Below, in pieces: positions 62,201 to 64,000 of a stretch of DNA of 64,000 nucleotides (position 1 is the stretch's first letter; the number at the start of each line of letters is the position of its first letter). The notes under the pieces were generated by a model. That model searched no databases, had not been told where the DNA came from, and saw only the letters and a list, made by a program, of their open reading frames with translations. This stretch comes from an uncultured Bacteroidota bacterium (GTDB lineage: Bacteria > Bacteroidota > Bacteroidia > Chitinophagales > Saprospiraceae): contig CALMSX010000079.1 of the NCBI GenBank assembly GCA_937872515.1, forward strand, positions 50,171 through 114,170, written 5' to 3'. The translations under genes were made by a program, and so were the position numbers.

Positions 62201-64000
62201 TCTGTTTATATTCCCTCCCAGTGGAGTTATAGTGGAATAGATGCACTTGATGACTCAAACGTAACCACAGGAACCAATGCCACCGCTACCCCACCTTACC
62301 CAACAGCCAATTTTTCACCCGGTCTTTGTGGTGGATCAGGTGCCTGTGCATTTATGTTCATGGATACAGTTACCATAAGACAATCACCGGTTGTAGATGC
62401 AGGTCCGGGCAAGGTAACATGTGGCGTGATGACCGTGGGGCTTTCTGCTACTGGCACAGGAGTTTGGAGCGGAGGACTTGGCAGTTTTTCCAATGTCAAT
62501 TCTCCCACTTCCAATTATACACCTACAGCAGCAGAGGTAGGTGGAAGCGTGTATCTTTACTATTCAGCTTCTGATGCCATATGTGGTACAGTAAAAGACA
62601 GCACTTCCATTACATTTATCCAACCACCGTTGTCGGCACAATTCTCTTATCAGGCCACCGAGTTTTGTCCTGAAGGAGAAAATCCTGTGGTATCTCATAC
62701 AACAGGGGTAGATGGTATTTACAGCGTTACCCAGGGCAATGCTGCGAATGTAGATTTAGATAATTTAACTGGTGAAATTGATCTAACCAATACCCAGGTA
62801 GGCAATTATACCATTACCAATACAGTATATGCATGTGGAAACCTGATAATCACGGGTATCATCGATGGTCCACTTACCGGCGGTCAGCCCAAAGCCATTG
62901 AATTGTACGCTCTTGCAGATATCGCTGACCTAAGTGTATACGGCATAGGAGTAGCGAATAACGGAGGTGGTAGTGATGGCATAGAATTTAACTTCCCTGC
63001 AGACTTTGTTGCCAAGGGCACCTATATCTATGCTGCAGCCAATGGCATTGACTTTCAAAATTATTTTGGTTTCCCTGCTGATTATCTGGCCTTTGACTTT
63101 CAAGTCAACGGAGATGATGCCGTAGAATTATTTTGCAACGGCGATGTGATTGACGTATTTGGTGAAATCAATCAAAGTGGAACCGGCCTTGCATGGGAAT
63201 ACATGGATGGTTGGGTATATAGAAAAAACAATGCCAATATTACCGGCAATTACTTTAATGTAAACGATTGGATTTACGGCGGGGTTAATGTACTAGACAA
63301 TTCAACTACGAATGCAACTGCTACTAACCCCTTCCCGGTAGGTACTTTTACAACTACTGCAAATCCTGTTTGTCCGCCCAATACCTTTAGTCAGGCTATC
63401 CTGATAGGCGACAACAGACTACCAACTGTAGTTTGTCCGCCCAATCAAACCATCATCCTGCCGCCGGGAGATTGTGGACTTTTTGCCCAATTCCCATTAC
63501 CACAGGTTACAGACAATTGTGGCGGAGATCCGGTTATCAATCAAACAGGAGGACCACTACCAGGTACCTTTGTACACAAAGACGACTCACCTGTAACAGT
63601 GACCTTTGAAGTGTTTGACTACTATGGCAATGGCCCTGTTAATTGTTCTTATCAGGTCTTTATTCAGGAATACCCTTACCCAACTACGGCACTTGCTTGT
63701 AATAATAGAATCAACCTTTCTTTAGATGAAAATTGCTCTGCCATCGTAGGCGCAGATATGGTATTGGAAGGTGGACCTTATGGCTGTTATGATGACTATG
63801 TAGTTACCATAGCCGGTATTACAGGAAATGAAATTACAACTCCGGGCATTTACAACGTTACCGTTTCTGACCCGCAAACAGGCAATAGCTGCTGGGGTGT
63901 TATTTATGCAGAAGACAAATTGCCGCCCATTATCAGGTGTGAACAACCTATGTGCGACCTTTTGACCCTCAGTGGTGAATGGGACAGCTCCGACAATGCT
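59204..64000 (+). CDS. Giant secreted multidomain surface protein, N-terminal 1599 residues
   Basis: The frame opens at ATG 59204 with a signal peptide (MSRTKILLAGLLCLIYSLNI...KAQ) and stays open to base 64000, so the C-terminus is missing. It is Thr, Gly, Asn and Ser rich with scattered Cys. Three related Ig-like segments share TGTWSGGAGSFNNAALPNAT, PGTWSGGSGTFANAASPMTT and TGVWSGGLGSFSNVNSPTSN. Two lamin-tail-like modules share ITGILDGPLTGGLPKFIELY and ITGIIDGPLTGGQPKAIELY, about 340 residues apart, each ending in WETLDGWGH or WEYMDGWVY. An HYR-like domain follows (VVCPPNQTIILPPGDCG, PQVTDNCGGDPVI). Such proteins usually end in a type IX secretion signal. Adhesion is plausible, not shown. 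Confidence 0.85.
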   Translation, partial: MSRTKILLAGLLCLIYSLNIKAQTPQTLPFSQNWATTSLITTNNVWTGVPGIIGYRGDDITTTTGVDPQTLLGEGTVTVNVTANQTNPNTNTAGGVAEFEITDPVVALQGSGTADAPNIIISLNTTCMASILVSYDLRDIDGSTDNAIQAVALQYRIGNTGNFTNVPAGFVSDATTGPSLATLVTAVSATLPSACDNQALVQVRIITSNAVGNDEWVGIDNINITGTATGPTAAVISGDGSFCGEGNTADIPLIVTITGGVAPDSVIITDGTTNYAFNSYMSGSPISLVVNSTTTFTLVSVKDSNGCPVAPANLTGAAVVTITTCGPCDLSSTGLLDVHCENNNETSSNTDDYIWFTLDPTGVNLGNQGYNVSVSSGTVLLNGNTPATNVPYGSPSFFRLQAGSAGAGNVALTVTDSQNGSACTVVEVVEDPGACSQQEPTVTVTITDPCSCNNDASLAGNDGTFGEEITVTGPAGALVTAVCTGCIGLPNLSFTEVTPGTYVSSFTHLDNVGYKAYISIDGLLEDSITNICAYPDVFVDNLGPFLNCAGQGAVTLTADISGDGGTGTYNWSGSGVTGSSFNPSGLPAGPTTITLAYEGEDIGNVSLDGITPAYPGCIQTDTAQFIINNGAPVNEGQGGSVCSNSSFQLSATGTGTWSGGAGSFNNAALPNATYSPAPSEVGTTVILTWTVAGACQPNFDTVWVSVIALPTVNAGSDISACFGPVNLSAMANVPGTWSGGSGTFANAASPMTTYTPTAAQEGTTFNLTYTVSNSCGATNDAVSVTYPANQAQFQYNPNVLCTNGAPLSPSHNAFGRNGTYSYTPISGSGPLSINTVSGVITPATSGAGVYKITNTIPASTTGPSLIITGILDGPLTGGLPKFIELYAIQAIPNLSVFGLENASNGAASAGVPDYVFPAVAIPAGDFFYVASETTGFTQWMGFAPDFVNGVANNNGDDAVLLYQNGAVVDAYGVVGVDGTGQSWETLDGWGHRNSGSCPSSVYIPSQWSYSGIDALDDSNVTTGTNATATPPYPTANFSPGLCGGSGACAFMFMDTVTIRQSPVVDAGPGKVTCGVMTVGLSATGTGVWSGGLGSFSNVNSPTSNYTPTAAEVGGSVYLYYSASDAICGTVKDSTSITFIQPPLSAQFSYQATEFCPEGENPVVSHTTGVDGIYSVTQGNAANVDLDNLTGEIDLTNTQVGNYTITNTVYACGNLIITGIIDGPLTGGQPKAIELYALADIADLSVYGIGVANNGGGSDGIEFNFPADFVAKGTYIYAAANGIDFQNYFGFPADYLAFDFQVNGDDAVELFCNGDVIDVFGEINQSGTGLAWEYMDGWVYRKNNANITGNYFNVNDWIYGGVNVLDNSTTNATATNPFPVGTFTTTANPVCPPNTFSQAILIGDNRLPTVVCPPNQTIILPPGDCGLFAQFPLPQVTDNCGGDPVINQTGGPLPGTFVHKDDSPVTVTFEVFDYYGNGPVNCSYQVFIQEYPYPTTALACNNRINLSLDENCSAIVGADMVLEGGPYGCYDDYVVTIAGITGNEITTPGIYNVTVSDPQTGNSCWGVIYAEDKLPPIIRCEQPMCDLLTLSGEWDSSDNA

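Overview
The window looks like a chromosomal segment of a Bacteroidota bacterium, most likely a Saprospiraceae-like member of the Saprospiria/Chitinophagia side of the phylum. The evidence is a SusC/SusD pair, TonB-linked receptors, many lipoproteins and very large secreted multidomain proteins, a LytTR regulator paired with a Y_Y_Y-type histidine kinase, a Bacteroidota-type ECF sigma/anti-sigma operon, and repeated matches to the Bacteroidota promoter -7 element TAnnTTTG, several with TTG or TTTG 19-21 bases upstream. I saw no rRNA, tRNA, CRISPR array or phage module. The species placement is inference.

Layout. 1-258 is the N-terminus of an outer-membrane protein cut by the window edge. 382-3009 is recQ followed by aroQ; 3276-4238 is kdsD. 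4559-9414 holds three tandem POT peptide transporters. 9419-20588 and on to 23883 is a nutrient-uptake locus: a plug-type TonB receptor and a LacI regulator on one strand, and SusC, SusD and two ~1100-residue VCBS/ASPIC-UnbV lipoproteins on the other. A perfect tandem LacI operator lies over the -33 element of the regulator's own promoter. 23890-29897 carries adenine deaminase, a thiolase and a secreted zinc protease with LRR and MopE-like segments.

30165-30587 is a small self-contained transcription unit (promoter, 60-codon ORF, terminator) that converges on rpsT. 31041-32881 is ahcY with a DUF6702 gene. 33046-35598 is an ECF sigma operon and a Kir-type potassium channel. 35666-36499 is a REP-associated (RAYT) transposase whose gene contains its own palindromes and 30-base repeats. 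36961-40697 is a sensor kinase/LytTR pair. 40974-46270 is a run of secreted and lipoprotein genes; three of the lipoproteins look like paralogues and surround a Cys-rich protein with an internal duplication. 46652-48015 holds two unassigned genes.

48517-50336 is a PEP-mutase-family enzyme and an Ada-type DNA repair regulator in one operon. 50535-52444 is pxpA with an NRAMP-like transporter, divergent from hutH (52548-54038). 54212-57981 is a housekeeping run: PKD-cyclophilin, polyphosphate glucokinase, scpA and an ABC permease. 58045-59064 is an LD-carboxypeptidase. 59204 to the window end is an unfinished secreted protein of at least 1599 residues.

As a system, the LacI/TonB receptor/SusCD/VCBS block is probably one regulated uptake regulon, but no glycoside hydrolase or other catabolic enzyme in the window names its substrate. 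The least explained material is the lipoprotein cassette at 42.8-46.3 kb, followed by the repeat-invaded RAYT gene and the small transcription unit at 30.2 kb.
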